Notes: a model not told the origin generated them from the letters alone. 64,000 bases of DNA from Chryseobacterium tructae (GCF_030409875.1 NZ_JAUFQR010000001.1:2232001-2296000), one strand, 5' to 3'. Counted from the first letter of the stretch, positions 35,151 through 44,875 are shown. Translations and numbers: made by a program.

Positions 35151-35732
35151 TTATTGTGCCAGTTGAGCGTAAGGAGTAAGTTTATTCTCATCACTCATCG
35201 TTGCTCCCAGGAATTCTCTTTTTTGGTCTGCTTTCATTCTTCCTGCCGCATCATTGGCATTAAAATAAGCTTCATTAAGTTTTGTTGCAATCTCAGCTGG
35301 TTTGAATTCAAATTTTGTATCACCTTCTACTCCTAAATATCCATTTTTTCTGGTAAGATTAGAAATATAGTTGCTATAATTAATGAATGTATTTCTAAGG
35401 TATTGTGTATGATATTCCATACATTTTTTAGCTTTCTTAGAAGAATTGTTCATAATGCAGTTCTTCATGTTGTTTCTGTATAAAAACCATTCAGATTCTA
35501 AGATGCCATATTCTTTTCCCAGTGCAATTTTTCCGTTGATCACGATATTATTGTCGCCTTCTTTTGTAGAAATGGCTTGAAGATGTTGAATGACTAATGG
35601 AACTGTAGCTTCAACTTTAGATTTAGTATCCTTTAGTATGCTAAGATCAGCAGCAGGAGATTTTTTCTTTTGAGCTGTAGTAACGTTAAAAATGAGCAGC
35701 AGTAGTACAATCAGTAAATTATATCTTTTCAT
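35151..35732 (-). CDS. Exported hypothetical protein
   Basis: 193 residues. Signal peptide 1-20 ending T-T-A-Q. The mature part is Lys-rich and largely helical, with a single pair of nearby cysteines (K-N-C-I-M ... K-K-C-M-E). No family recognised. Monocistronic, with its own terminator. Confidence 0.75.
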   Translation of the reverse strand: MKRYNLLIVLLLLIFNVTTAQKKKSPAADLSILKDTKSKVEATVPLVIQHLQAISTKEGDNNIVINGKIALGKEYGILESEWFLYRNNMKNCIMNNSSKKAKKCMEYHTQYLRNTFINYSNYISNLTRKNGYLGVEGDTKFEFKPAEIATKLNEAYFNANDAAGRMKADQKREFLGATMSDENKLTPYAQLAQ

Positions 35733-35947
35733 GAGAAATTTTTAAGGCACTAAAATAAATATAATTTCCCGGTTTTAACAAATTCATTTTAATTTTATTT
35801 AATAAATTTTAACAAATCTATAATGTATGTTGTTCATCGTTGTATAAATGGTTGTTTTTAAGTCTTTATTTCAATCATTTTTATAATTAATTGTTGGAAA
35901 GAGTGAATTAAAAAGGAAGGAAACTTTTCTTATTTAAACAAATACTA

Positions 35948-35955
35948 TATTTTTG
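35948..35955 (+). promoter_or_regulatory. Promoter -7 element, possible leaderless start
   Basis: TATTTTTG is an exact TAnnTTTG match, with only 6 bases before the ATG at 35962. Confidence 0.45.
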
Positions 35956-35961
35956 TGGGCA

Positions 35962-36366
35962 ATGAATTTACAGAAATTACATACAAATTTCCGATTGAAA
36001 ACTATTTTAGCACTGGTTTTTACGTTTTGTATTATTATTTCTTCATGTGCAGTAAAGAATAGCATCAAGCGGTTTTTGAATGTTGAGACAACTTCAAAAA
36101 ATCAGTCTTCTATTCCTAAAGGAAATAATCATTCGGTAGCATCATCTTTAAAATGCAAATTCTGTAAAGAAAAAGAAGTCTTATCTAATGATCATGATCT
36201 GATAGATTTCCCCCTTTCTGATGCTCAGGAATTGTTGGCATTTACCTTTATTGTCTTTTCTGGGCTGTTTGTCTTTAAAAAAGAATCTCATCATCCATTT
36301 TATAATACCTCTAAAATAGGCAGCCCTCTTCCTATTTTTCTGCAATACCAAAAACTTATCATTTGA
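35962..36366 (+). CDS. Small membrane-associated protein with a CxxC motif, unknown function
   Basis: 134 residues from the ATG at 35962 (a TTG at 35953 is also open). N-terminal hydrophobic segment ending I-I-S-S-C-A, so a lipobox is possible; C-K-F-C-K near residue 68; a second hydrophobic segment near 92-110, then the tail L-P-I-F-L-Q-Y-Q-K-L-I-I. Similar small proteins with this last motif sit upstream of metal or TonB genes in flavobacteria; that comparison is from memory and not decisive. Confidence 0.6.
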   Translation: MNLQKLHTNFRLKTILALVFTFCIIISSCAVKNSIKRFLNVETTSKNQSSIPKGNNHSVASSLKCKFCKEKEVLSNDHDLIDFPLSDAQELLAFTFIVFSGLFVFKKESHHPFYNTSKIGSPLPIFLQYQKLII

Positions 36367-36452
36367 TTCGGGAAACATCCATTAATTCTACCGGATACGC
36401 TGGTAATTAATCCTCTTAAAAAATAATAAAACATTTTAGTCATCCCGTATGG

Positions 36453-36551
36453 ATGGTTAACATTCTGCTATTGGAAGCCAGTATTCAAGAAATGAGGGAT
36501 TTTAATGATCCTCAGGTCTATGAAACATTAAAACAGTTATTGACGAAATAA
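36453..36551 (+). CDS. Possible 32-residue ORF upstream of the DsrE-like gene
   Basis: Begins M-V-N-I-L-L-L-E-A-S-I-Q-E-M and ends 5 bases before the next ATG, so translational coupling is possible. The frame stays open upstream to 36420 without an ATG. No family known. Could be a remnant of a longer gene. Confidence 0.3.
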   Translation: MVNILLLEASIQEMRDFNDPQVYETLKQLLTK

Positions 36552-36556
36552 AAAAT

Positions 36557-37039
36557 ATGAGACATTTAAAAAAACAGATTAGTAGAAATTGGGTAAAAGT
36601 GGTCATTTTATCCCTGGTATTTTTAACCTTAAAATTAAACGCTCAAAAAACAAGTATGGAAGATTTTCAAATAGCCAAAGCAACCCATAAGTCCTATCAG
36701 GCAATGTATGTTATAAATGAATCAGACAAAAATAAAATAGATGCTTTGATTAGAAATATCGGCAATGCTCTGGAAGATCCTCGTCTGAAAAATAAACTCA
36801 AAATCGTTTTGCTTGCTTTTGGTGGTGGGGTTGAGATTTTTAAAAAGAACAATACCTATGAATCTCAGCTATTATCACTTAAGGATAAGGGAGTTGTGTT
36901 CTTACAGTGTGAGAATACACTTAGAGAGAAACATATTTCCAAAGATGAATTGTACGAATTTATTCATTATACTCCTTCTGGAAATGGTGAAATTATCCTT
37001 CGGCAATATGAAGGCTGGGCAATCGTAAACCTTAATTAA
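36557..37039 (+). CDS. DsrE-like exported protein
   Basis: 160 residues. N-terminal hydrophobic region (K-V-V-I-L-S-L-V-F-L-T-L-K-L-N-A-Q) is a signal peptide. The mature part fits a DsrE/DsrF-like alpha/beta fold: Q-A-M-Y-V-I, then N-A-L-E-D-P near 70, K-I-V-L-L-A-F-G-G-G-V-E near 82 and V-F-L-Q-C-E-N-T-L with a single Cys near 117. DsrE proteins handle sulfur or serve as small redox carriers; the exported type has no known role. A hairpin terminator follows. Confidence 0.7.
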   Translation: MRHLKKQISRNWVKVVILSLVFLTLKLNAQKTSMEDFQIAKATHKSYQAMYVINESDKNKIDALIRNIGNALEDPRLKNKLKIVLLAFGGGVEIFKKNNTYESQLLSLKDKGVVFLQCENTLREKHISKDELYEFIHYTPSGNGEIILRQYEGWAIVNLN

Positions 37040-37051
37040 AAAATGTTAAAG

Positions 37052-37090
37052 ATAACACAGCTCTCATTGGTAGGCTGTGTTATTTGTTTT
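37052..37090 (+). terminator. Terminator after the DsrE-like gene
   Basis: ATAACACAGC / GCTGTGTTAT followed by T-rich TTGTTTTT. Confidence 0.85.
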
Positions 37091-37412
37091 TAGGCTGATC
37101 TTTTAACTTTTTCCCCTATTTATATCCGAAATGTTGATGGAAATGTTGCTTATTTTTTTTGAAAAACCTAGCAATAATTAAGAATGTTTGTAGAATTGTG
37201 TTTTTATATCAGATGATTTTTTTCATGTTAAATATAATATTGAAATTGTTTGTTTTTCTTTTTTAGTTGATTGTTAGTTGTTTATATTTTTTGTTTAAAT
37301 CTATATGTTAATTAATATTAAACCTAATTAGAATAATTAAAAATAAAAGACGGTTTTTCTTTGAGGATTTATAGGTAACGTTTAATTTTGCTATTTATAA
37401 TAATTATAAATA
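37091..37412. other. AT-rich promoter region of the TonB receptor operon
   Basis: About 320 bases, very A/T rich, no ORF. No perfect TAnnTTTG; a Fur-like inverted box was looked for but is not convincing. Immediately before the ATG there is the run ATTTATAATAATTATAAATA. Confidence 0.35.
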
Positions 37413-39770
37413 ATGAAATTGTATCAACGTATTTTTATTTTTCTCATTTTTAGCCTTTCCATCTCTCATATCAGCGCGCAAGAAGCTGGTTTCGTGTATG
37501 GGACGGTACAGAATCACACAAAACAGGGGTTAAGTGGAGTAACCATTTTTGTTGAAAATACAAAAATTAAAACACAATCCGACCAAAATGGAAATTTTAG
37601 GATTCATTACAAAAAAGGAGAGGCCACATTAGTATTTAGTGTAGTAGGCTACAAGAATTTCAAAAAGAGAATAAGCTTTGATAACGGAACATCGCCAATA
37701 AATATTCAACTTGCCGAAGATCGAGGAAACGTTGAAGAAGTTATTGTACATGGTAAAGGTAAAGTGAAAGCACTGCAAGACGGTGCTTTTACTGTTAATG
37801 CTATTGATGTCGCTAAATTAGCCAATACTACTGCCGATCTTAATCAGGTTCTAAACAGAACCACAGGAATTAAAGTCCGCCAACAAGGTGGTGTAGGTTC
37901 CGATTACAATTTTTCGATCAACGGAATGTCCGGGAAAGCCGTGAAATTCTTTATAGATGGTGTTCCTTTGGAAATGCTTGGAAAAGGAGTAGATTTGAGT
38001 ACGCTGCCTGTAAATATGGCTGATCGTGTAGAAATCTATAAAGGAGTGGTTCCTATTCATCTGAGTACTGATGCAATGGGAGGAGCTGTAAATATCATTA
38101 CTCCAGCTAGTAGTAAAAATTATTTGGATGCTGGTCTAAGCTTAGGGTCTTTCAATACACAACGTATCAATCTGAACGGACAGTTTAAAGATGATAAAAC
38201 AGGGCTGATTCTTCGCGTCAACAGTTTTTATAACCACTCGGATAATAACTATCTGATGAAGGATATGAAAATATGGAATCCTGCCAAAAACGAATATGAA
38301 CTCAGAAATCTAAAACGTTTTAATGATCGGTATCAGTCGGTTTTTGGGATGGCTGAAATCGGATTAGAAAATAAAAGCTGGGCAGATTCTTTCTTTGTTG
38401 GAGTGTCTCAATCAGTTTTCGACAAGCAGATACAGACAGGTTCTAATCAGGATGTTGTTTATGGGGGGGTAAAGCAAAACGGAGAAGCTCAAAATTACTT
38501 TATGAAGTATAAAAAAGCTAACCTTTTCAATGATCATCTGGATGTGAATGTGTATGCAGGTTTCTCTAAAAGTATTCAGAAAGCAACCGATACTCTTATG
38601 CGTAAATACAGTTGGGATGGTACATATGTGCCTTCTGCTACCAGTGAAAAAGGAGGCAAAAGTATCATCATGCAACATGAAGACCGTCTTTACTCACAGG
38701 TGGGGGCTACTTACAGAATCGTTGATCATCATAAGCTTATCTTCAATTATGTACTCGATTATCTTAAGAATACCACGTTCAATCAACTTGAAGAAGAGAA
38801 AAAAGATGTACCTCCTGCCAAGATGACCAAGCAGATTTTGTCTATGGCTTATCAACAGGAATTTTTCAATAGGCACTGGACGAATATTTTCTTTGGTAAA
38901 TATTACAGTGTAGGACTTCAGAAAATGGTATTTGATCCGGTGACGAGAACTGATCATCCGGTAAAGGATAATTTTAGCAGTTGGGGATACGGTTTTGCCA
39001 CAACCGTAAAAATTACCCAAGGATTGGGCATAAAAGGTTCATTTGAACGTTCTTATCGCTTGGTAGAACCCCAAGAAATTTTCGGAGATGGAGTAGCGGT
39101 AACCAGCAATATGAATCTTAAGCCTGAAACCAGTGATAATGTAAACGTAGGACTATACTTCAATCATCATTGGGGGCAACATGCTTTTCGTATTGAGGGA
39201 GCAGGATACATCCGTGATACAAAAGATTTTATCTACACTGTTCCTAATTTGTATAACAGTACCTTCAAATATGAAAACCTATCCAATATTTTTACCCGTG
39301 GATTGGAAGGAGAACTAAACTATCAGTACAAAAGACTCCTCAATGTATTAATGAATGTGAGCTACAACAAAGCATATGACAATACAAAATTTGCCAATAA
39401 TAGTGATGATGTAATTTCAGCAACTTACGAAAAAGATGTCCCGAATCAGCCCTGGTTATTTGGAAATTTGAATGTAAGCATTGGTAAAGATGATTGGTTG
39501 CAGAAAGAAAGCAGAGTAGAACTTTACTATGGTCTGCAGATGACTGAATGGTTCTACAAAAACTGGAAAACCTATGGGAATCCAAGAAATATTCCGATCA
39601 TCCCAAGACAAACGCTGCATAACATTGGTATCAGCTATTCTATGAAGAGCGGAAGGTATAATGTAGCATTCGATGTTACTAACCTTAGTGATGCGTTGGC
39701 GTATGACAATTTCAAACTTCAGAAGCAGGGACGTGCTTTTTATATAAAATTCAGATATCTATTTAAGTAA
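37413..39770 (+). CDS. TonB-dependent receptor (siderophore/metal type)
   Basis: 785 residues. Signal peptide 1-22 (ends I-S-A-Q), then a carboxypeptidase-regulatory-like domain (residues ~25-105), a plug domain (A-L-Q-D-G-A-F-T-V-N-A, then M-A-D-R-V-E-I-Y-K-G-V-V-P near 205) and a 22-strand beta-barrel ending in the aromatic F-R-Y-L-F-K. Outer-membrane active uptake driven by TonB. The following DUF4374 lipoprotein and the PepSY protein nearby suggest iron-siderophore uptake. Its 3' end is 6 bases from the DUF4374 gene. Confidence 0.92.
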   Translation: MKLYQRIFIFLIFSLSISHISAQEAGFVYGTVQNHTKQGLSGVTIFVENTKIKTQSDQNGNFRIHYKKGEATLVFSVVGYKNFKKRISFDNGTSPINIQLAEDRGNVEEVIVHGKGKVKALQDGAFTVNAIDVAKLANTTADLNQVLNRTTGIKVRQQGGVGSDYNFSINGMSGKAVKFFIDGVPLEMLGKGVDLSTLPVNMADRVEIYKGVVPIHLSTDAMGGAVNIITPASSKNYLDAGLSLGSFNTQRINLNGQFKDDKTGLILRVNSFYNHSDNNYLMKDMKIWNPAKNEYELRNLKRFNDRYQSVFGMAEIGLENKSWADSFFVGVSQSVFDKQIQTGSNQDVVYGGVKQNGEAQNYFMKYKKANLFNDHLDVNVYAGFSKSIQKATDTLMRKYSWDGTYVPSATSEKGGKSIIMQHEDRLYSQVGATYRIVDHHKLIFNYVLDYLKNTTFNQLEEEKKDVPPAKMTKQILSMAYQQEFFNRHWTNIFFGKYYSVGLQKMVFDPVTRTDHPVKDNFSSWGYGFATTVKITQGLGIKGSFERSYRLVEPQEIFGDGVAVTSNMNLKPETSDNVNVGLYFNHHWGQHAFRIEGAGYIRDTKDFIYTVPNLYNSTFKYENLSNIFTRGLEGELNYQYKRLLNVLMNVSYNKAYDNTKFANNSDDVISATYEKDVPNQPWLFGNLNVSIGKDDWLQKESRVELYYGLQMTEWFYKNWKTYGNPRNIPIIPRQTLHNIGISYSMKSGRYNVAFDVTNLSDALAYDNFKLQKQGRAFYIKFRYLFK

Positions 39771-39776
39771 AAGATC

Positions 39777-40979
39777 ATGATACAATATTTCAAAAACAGT
39801 ATATTTTTAATACTCACATGTCTAACCATCATTGGTTGTGAACGCGAACCAGACGCTGGAGACTCCGGAAGTGGTGAAAAAGACTATAAATATTTTCTGC
39901 TTTCCGCGTTAGGAAGCTGGCCCAATACCGTTCATTATATGACGGCTACCAATGATCTGACAAAAGGGGCAATGGATATTACCAAAGAAGGAGACGAAAT
40001 AAACTCCAAGGGAACCTATTCGTACATTGTAAAAAATGGCTTTATCTATAACTACAAAACCGATCAGGGAGTCCTCAAAAAATTTAAGTATACAAAGGAT
40101 AGACTTACTACGGTAAAAGAAGTTCCATATACCTATATCAGTGATATTTCCAGCTATGTATGGGTAGATAATAATACGTTGGTCATTGTAGGAGAAACCG
40201 GTGATGGTCAGCATGTTCGCTATAGTATTTTCAATGCTTCAGATCTTAGTGTCATCCGTCAGGGAGAAATTGAAGGATTTGAACCTTTTCCTAATGATTA
40301 TAATTTCTATACATTGGGTGCGATAACCTATATGGACGGGCAGATCTATATGCAGTATAGTTTTCGTAATGGGAAATGGATCACACCGGATTATAATAAC
40401 TTTGCTGTAATAGATTATAATACCTTCAAAGTAAAGCATTCGGTAAAGGATAGCCGAAGTTCCGGAACGGCTAATGGCTCTCCTTATTTCAAAACCTCTT
40501 TCAGAAAAGATAATGAAGCCTTTTATTACGCATGCTATCCACGTGTGGGAGCCGGAAACAATAAAATTCATCTTTTCAGAACTCTGAAAGGAGCTGCTTC
40601 ACCTGATACAGGATTTGACATCAATCTTACAGATCTTGTAGGAAATAAAACGGTGGAAACAATGATCGATTATATTGGTAATAATAAGATGGTGGTTCTC
40701 TATCGTGATCCTGCGTTAGGTAATACTTATAATGGTCGATATGCGATTGTAGATTTAGAAACCAGACAATTGGTTCGTGTATTGGATGAATTGCCAGGTG
40801 ATGAACCTTATGAACAAGGTCTGTTTGTTCAGGATAAAAAATTATACATTGCTGTAAATGCTAGTAAAGGCGGAAACTATGTATGGATCTATGATTTGCA
40901 GACTGATAAAATAACCAAAGGAATGAAGCTCCCCGATAATATTTCCGGTTTTGCGAGATTCGATAAATTTTACGACTAG
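39777..40979 (+). CDS. DUF4374 domain-containing lipoprotein
   Basis: 400 residues. Lipobox T-I-I-G-C-E-R near residue 20. The DUF4374 domain (beta-propeller-like) follows: D-Y-K-Y-F-L-L-S-A-L-G-S-W near 37-49. DUF4374 proteins are coupled to TonB receptors in Bacteroidota and are thought to help bind the iron complex at the surface. Cotranscribed with the receptor (gap 6 bases). A strong bidirectional terminator follows. Confidence 0.9.
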   Translation: MIQYFKNSIFLILTCLTIIGCEREPDAGDSGSGEKDYKYFLLSALGSWPNTVHYMTATNDLTKGAMDITKEGDEINSKGTYSYIVKNGFIYNYKTDQGVLKKFKYTKDRLTTVKEVPYTYISDISSYVWVDNNTLVIVGETGDGQHVRYSIFNASDLSVIRQGEIEGFEPFPNDYNFYTLGAITYMDGQIYMQYSFRNGKWITPDYNNFAVIDYNTFKVKHSVKDSRSSGTANGSPYFKTSFRKDNEAFYYACYPRVGAGNNKIHLFRTLKGAASPDTGFDINLTDLVGNKTVETMIDYIGNNKMVVLYRDPALGNTYNGRYAIVDLETRQLVRVLDELPGDEPYEQGLFVQDKKLYIAVNASKGGNYVWIYDLQTDKITKGMKLPDNISGFARFDKFYD

Positions 40980-41011
40980 TAATAGCATAGGAAATAAATA
41001 ATTGATTTGAT

Positions 41012-41053
41012 AAAAAAAAGCTGTTCTCAAAATTATTGAGAACAGCTTTTTTT
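41012..41053. terminator. Bidirectional terminator between convergent iron-uptake units
   Basis: AAAAAGCTGTTCTCAA / TTGAGAACAGCTTTTT with flanking A and T runs; serves both the plus-strand receptor pair and the minus-strand pair. Confidence 0.93.
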
Positions 41054-41109
41054 GTTTGTGGTAAAAGGAGCCTTGTTAAGGTTACAAACCTCGACAAGGC
41101 TTAATAAAG

Positions 41110-43233
41110 CTAAAGCTTGTAATTAAAAGACAGCGTTACCACTCGGCTATCCAGATCGTATTTCTGTCGGATGGTAGAACTGAAGTTATTGCCTGTTACT
41201 CGGTAATTATTTGTTTTTAATAAGTCGGTTACCGCTAGTTTTACGGTTGCTTTATCCTTCCATAATGTTTTCGAAACACCCAATGTAAGGTCAAAATAAG
41301 CATCACGGATAAACAAGCCGATATTTGATTTTGAAAAATACTGTGCATTAGCCTCTGCTTTCAAGCCTTTCACAATATTGAAGCTGTTTTGTGCATTCAA
41401 TGTAAAAGCTAGCTGAGAACTGTTTACCGAATAATTCTGATAATTGCCTTTATATTCGTTATTGAAAATATTAAACATGGAAGTGAGTGACCACCAGTTA
41501 AACAGTTTTGTGGTAGCTGTTATATTAGCACCATACACATAAGATTTGTTCAGGTTATCCTGAGTCTTTACCAGGATCCCTGTATCTGGTTGGTAGTTGT
41601 AGACTTCTGTCATTACATCGTTTGTTACGCTAAAATAAGCTGATGCTATGATGTACTTACCCCAGGTATAGCCTAACTCTGTTGCATGGGTAAATTCTGG
41701 GTTCAGATTAGGGTTTCCTTGCCAATAATTGAATGGATCATCATAGAAACGAAACGGATTCAGATCGAAGTGACTCGGTCTATTGATCCTTTTACTGTAC
41801 GAGGCATAGAATCCATGCTGATCATTCATTTGATATTTGATGGATGCGCTTGGAAATAAATTGGTGTAATCCCTTTTGCGTTGCTCTTGAACCGTTTTCT
41901 GATTGATATCTGTATGAGTCATTTCCGTTCTTAATCCTAATTGGAACGTCCATTTCGTCAGATTCAGCTTGTAGTTTGCATACAATGCATGGATTTGCTC
42001 TTTGTATACATATTCATTACTTGCTTTAGCATCATTGATCCAATCATCACCCTGTTGTATAAGGTATTCGGAAGGATTGTTATTAGATTTTATAGTAGAT
42101 TTCAATCCTGTTTCCAGGCTATGCATTTCACTAAAAGGTAAGGTAAAATCTACCTTAGCATTGAAAACTTTTAGACGAGAAGTAATATTTCCTTTTCTGT
42201 TGTTAAAATTTTCTGTTCCCTGATTTACCAATACCTCTGAAAACTGATTCTGGCGGGACTTAAAACGTGAGGTTTCATATTCCAAATCAACATCTACCTT
42301 ATAGTCCTTATCGTTGAAGATATGTGTACCTTTTAGGTTATAAGTATAATCGTACCAGTTTTCTTTATTGTTGTTATCTGAGAATACATTTGCGAACAGA
42401 TTGTCTTCAGGCTGAAATATTTTGTTTTCACCTTTTGAAAGATTTTCATAGCGACCAATTTTAGCATCAAATAAAGCTCCAATAGTTGTTTTATCATTGA
42501 AGGCATAATCCGCCCCTAACTTAAAATTATTAGAAGTTAAAGGCTCACTAGTTGTCGAGTTCTGATTTGTTCTCCGTGTAATCTGCTGAGGCTGTTTTTC
42601 ATCAAAGAAAACCTGGCTAAAATTTCGTTTTTCTTCCTCACCACGGAAAGTATAACTGTAATCTCCGTGCAGGGATAGTTTCTTATGAGTATAGTTCATA
42701 CTTAGCCCGGTATTAACTCTATTTTTACGGCCTTTTCCGCCATTCAGGTAATAATTACCACTAAGACCTTCTATTGAACTTTTTTTCAGGACAATATTAA
42801 TGATCCCGGCATTTCCGGCAGCATCATATTTGGAGGAAGGATTAGCAATAATTTCAATGTTTTTCACCAGAGTAGAGTTGGTAGAACGTAATAAGTTTGC
42901 CAGTTCCTTAGTGGATAGAGAGCTCAGTTTACCATTAATCATTACACTTACTCCTTTTTTGCCCCTCAAGGACAGCTCACCTTCCTGAGAAACCACCACA
43001 CCCGGAGTTTTGCCCAGTACTTCCAATACATTAGTTCCATCAGATAATACACTGTTTTCTACATTAAAAATCATTTTATCGGCTTTCTGCTGAAAAACCG
43101 CTTTGCTACCTTTTACAACAATACCACTGATTTCTGAAATTTGTTCTGTTTGCAAAGAATCGGTTGGGCTTTCTGTCTGACCGTAGGCATTTAGGCTCGC
43201 CATTAAAGGTAGCCATATATAGTGTTTCTTCAC
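41110..43233 (-). CDS. Outer-membrane beta-barrel (TonB receptor-like) protein
   Basis: 707 residues. Signal peptide 1-18 (ends A-Y-G-Q); unlike the previous receptor it lacks the carboxypeptidase-like domain. A plug-like part: G-I-V-V-K-G-S-K-A-V-F-Q-Q, N-V-L-E-V-L-G-K-T-P-G-V near 65, N-I-E-I-I-A-N-P-S-S-K-Y-D-A-A-G-N near 125. The barrel ends S-F-N-Y-K-L. Matches the OMP_b-brl_3 receptor family. It is 10 bases from the PepSY gene and on the same strand, so they are probably cotranscribed. Confidence 0.9.
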   Translation of the reverse strand: MKKHYIWLPLMASLNAYGQTESPTDSLQTEQISEISGIVVKGSKAVFQQKADKMIFNVENSVLSDGTNVLEVLGKTPGVVVSQEGELSLRGKKGVSVMINGKLSSLSTKELANLLRSTNSTLVKNIEIIANPSSKYDAAGNAGIINIVLKKSSIEGLSGNYYLNGGKGRKNRVNTGLSMNYTHKKLSLHGDYSYTFRGEEEKRNFSQVFFDEKQPQQITRRTNQNSTTSEPLTSNNFKLGADYAFNDKTTIGALFDAKIGRYENLSKGENKIFQPEDNLFANVFSDNNNKENWYDYTYNLKGTHIFNDKDYKVDVDLEYETSRFKSRQNQFSEVLVNQGTENFNNRKGNITSRLKVFNAKVDFTLPFSEMHSLETGLKSTIKSNNNPSEYLIQQGDDWINDAKASNEYVYKEQIHALYANYKLNLTKWTFQLGLRTEMTHTDINQKTVQEQRKRDYTNLFPSASIKYQMNDQHGFYASYSKRINRPSHFDLNPFRFYDDPFNYWQGNPNLNPEFTHATELGYTWGKYIIASAYFSVTNDVMTEVYNYQPDTGILVKTQDNLNKSYVYGANITATTKLFNWWSLTSMFNIFNNEYKGNYQNYSVNSSQLAFTLNAQNSFNIVKGLKAEANAQYFSKSNIGLFIRDAYFDLTLGVSKTLWKDKATVKLAVTDLLKTNNYRVTGNNFSSTIRQKYDLDSRVVTLSFNYKL

Positions 43234-43243
43234 GATAATAGAT

Positions 43244-44452
43244 TTAGCTTGTTGTTTTCTTTTTATTTTTTCGACCCCACCAGATCATAAAACCGGTTAT
43301 TGGCAGGGAGGCACAGAATAAGCTCATGATAAATGCCAGTATTTTTCCGGGCATTCCAAAGAAGGCTCCTACATGCAAATCATAAGTAGCATCTGTAGCT
43401 CTTTCAGCCATAGGTTTATCGCCGTGGGGCCGGTCAAACAGAATTTTCCCTGAATGTTCATCGAAAATCATCATGGAAGATTCTGCATAAGTGAATTCTT
43501 TTTCCTTGATCCAAATGCTTAGATTATCGTGTTTGTGATCTGCTTCGGCATGATCTTCCAGATCAATTCCAAAAGAATAGGCTTTCGGATAATGAAGTTT
43601 TACCTCCTCTATAATACGGTCTATCGTTGTTGTAGTTTCAACCGATTCCGGCGCAGTGGTTTTGTACTGACTGTAATCTGGTGTAGCAGAAGAAAAGCCG
43701 TTAAGCAATATATATACCCATGTTTGGGTAATACGGAATGAGTACATGATTCCGGTAATAGCTACAATAATAGCCAGAAAAGAAGCATAAAATCCAAGGA
43801 TATTGTGTACGTCGTAGTTCTTACGTCGCCAACCTTTTACTTTATCCCATTGAAACCATAGGCGCTGCTTGCGCATCTTTTTATTCTTTGGCCACCACAG
43901 GATAATCCCGGTAATCAGCATGATTACAAAGATGATCGTAGATATTCCTACAATAGTACCACCAACACTATCGCTTAGCAATAATGAGCGGTGCAAGGCC
44001 ATACAAATAAAGAAAGGATTATTTTTTACATCATATATGGCGATTACTTTTCCGGTATATTGGTTTACATAAACATTTTTATAGATAATAATACTGTTGA
44101 AGTGATTCCAGCCATCAGGATTACCTTTAATCAATCCAAATTGATAAGAACGGGCAGGATCAATGGGAATGGTAACTTCTTCTGCTTTTACGATCTCATT
44201 TTTCAATTGAGTATTCACTATATCTTTTAGCTCGCGGAGAGGAATAGGCTTCTTATGTTGAATATCTTTCTCCCCATGAAAGATATCTTCTCTACGCAAC
44301 AAGGCTGTAATGTCTTCATTAAAAACAAAAAATGCACCCGATAAAGAAACAATTAGAACAATGATTCCTGAAAACAGCCCTAGCCATAAATGAGCTTTCA
44401 GAATGTATTTTTTAAAGGTTCCTTTAGATTTCCGGTTATTGAGCTTTTGCAT
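43244..44452 (-). CDS. PepSY domain-containing membrane protein (PiuB/FoxB-like reductase)
   Basis: 402 residues. A membrane helix at ~15-45, a PepSY domain, three more helices (at ~155-175, 205-225 and 345-365) and Trp/Arg-rich loops. Conserved His residues lie in the first helix start (A-H-L-W-L-G) and in C-M-A-L-H-R-S, and G-A-F-F-G-M-P near 353. Such PepSY-associated TM proteins act as inner-membrane ferric-siderophore reductases. It precedes the beta-barrel receptor, so the pair fits iron-siderophore uptake, as does the convergent receptor/DUF4374 pair. Confidence 0.87.
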   Translation of the reverse strand: MQKLNNRKSKGTFKKYILKAHLWLGLFSGIIVLIVSLSGAFFVFNEDITALLRREDIFHGEKDIQHKKPIPLRELKDIVNTQLKNEIVKAEEVTIPIDPARSYQFGLIKGNPDGWNHFNSIIIYKNVYVNQYTGKVIAIYDVKNNPFFICMALHRSLLLSDSVGGTIVGISTIIFVIMLITGIILWWPKNKKMRKQRLWFQWDKVKGWRRKNYDVHNILGFYASFLAIIVAITGIMYSFRITQTWVYILLNGFSSATPDYSQYKTTAPESVETTTTIDRIIEEVKLHYPKAYSFGIDLEDHAEADHKHDNLSIWIKEKEFTYAESSMMIFDEHSGKILFDRPHGDKPMAERATDATYDLHVGAFFGMPGKILAFIMSLFCASLPITGFMIWWGRKNKKKTTS

Positions 44453-44795
44453 TTTATTACTATTTAGTCTTATTAAAAATAACAGAATTGCAAATATAAA
44501 TTATTTATCATAATTCTAATGAAAGGGAAGGCTTAATTTTACCTTCAAAACCTGACTTTTATTAGGATTTATGGGAATTGATGCTTAGTTGTACAAAAGT
44601 GATTACTAAAAAATACATTCTCATAAAGAACAGAAATATATTTTTTGAGCTTGATAACGATAGATAGCATGACCTTACAATGAAATCATCCATAAAATAG
44701 AAATCATTACGTATAAAAAAACTATATTTGACTAAAATTATAACATTGATTTACAATCTGTTGTGGTTGATTTTTGTTTATCACTAAAAAAATAG
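44453..44795. other. Divergent promoter region
   Basis: About 340 bases without a gene between the PepSY and BlaI-like genes. AT-rich. One copy of the TATCACT word (44779-44785) lies in it. Confidence 0.4.
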
Positions 44796-44825
44796 TTGTT
44801 TGAATCAAATTTATTTCTACATTTG
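44796..44825 (+). promoter_or_regulatory. Full flavobacterial promoter of the BlaI-like regulator
   Basis: TTG (44796-44798), 19 bases, then TACATTTG (44818-44825). Both elements and their spacing match the TTG-N17-23-TAnnTTTG consensus. Confidence 0.75.
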
Positions 44826-44840
44826 TATAACTAATTTCTT

Positions 44841-44872
44841 AGTGATATTAAAGTTGCAAATTATATATCACT
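44841..44872. promoter_or_regulatory. Putative operator of the BlaI/MecI-like repressor
   Basis: Perfect inverted repeat AGTGATAT ... ATATCACT, with 16 bases between the half-sites, just downstream of the expected start site and only 4 bases before the ATG at 44876. A further half-site TATCACT lies at 44779-44785 before the promoter. Likely autorepression. Confidence 0.5.
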
Positions 44873-44875
44873 TTA

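Noticed and set aside
36181..36378. Minus-strand 65-residue frame
   Set aside because: Antisense to the small membrane protein gene at 35962-36366, which has the better promoter and signal-like start.
37091..37412. Fur box before the TonB receptor
   Set aside because: A/T-rich words with partial symmetry exist but none matches the 19-base Fur inverted repeat well enough to report.
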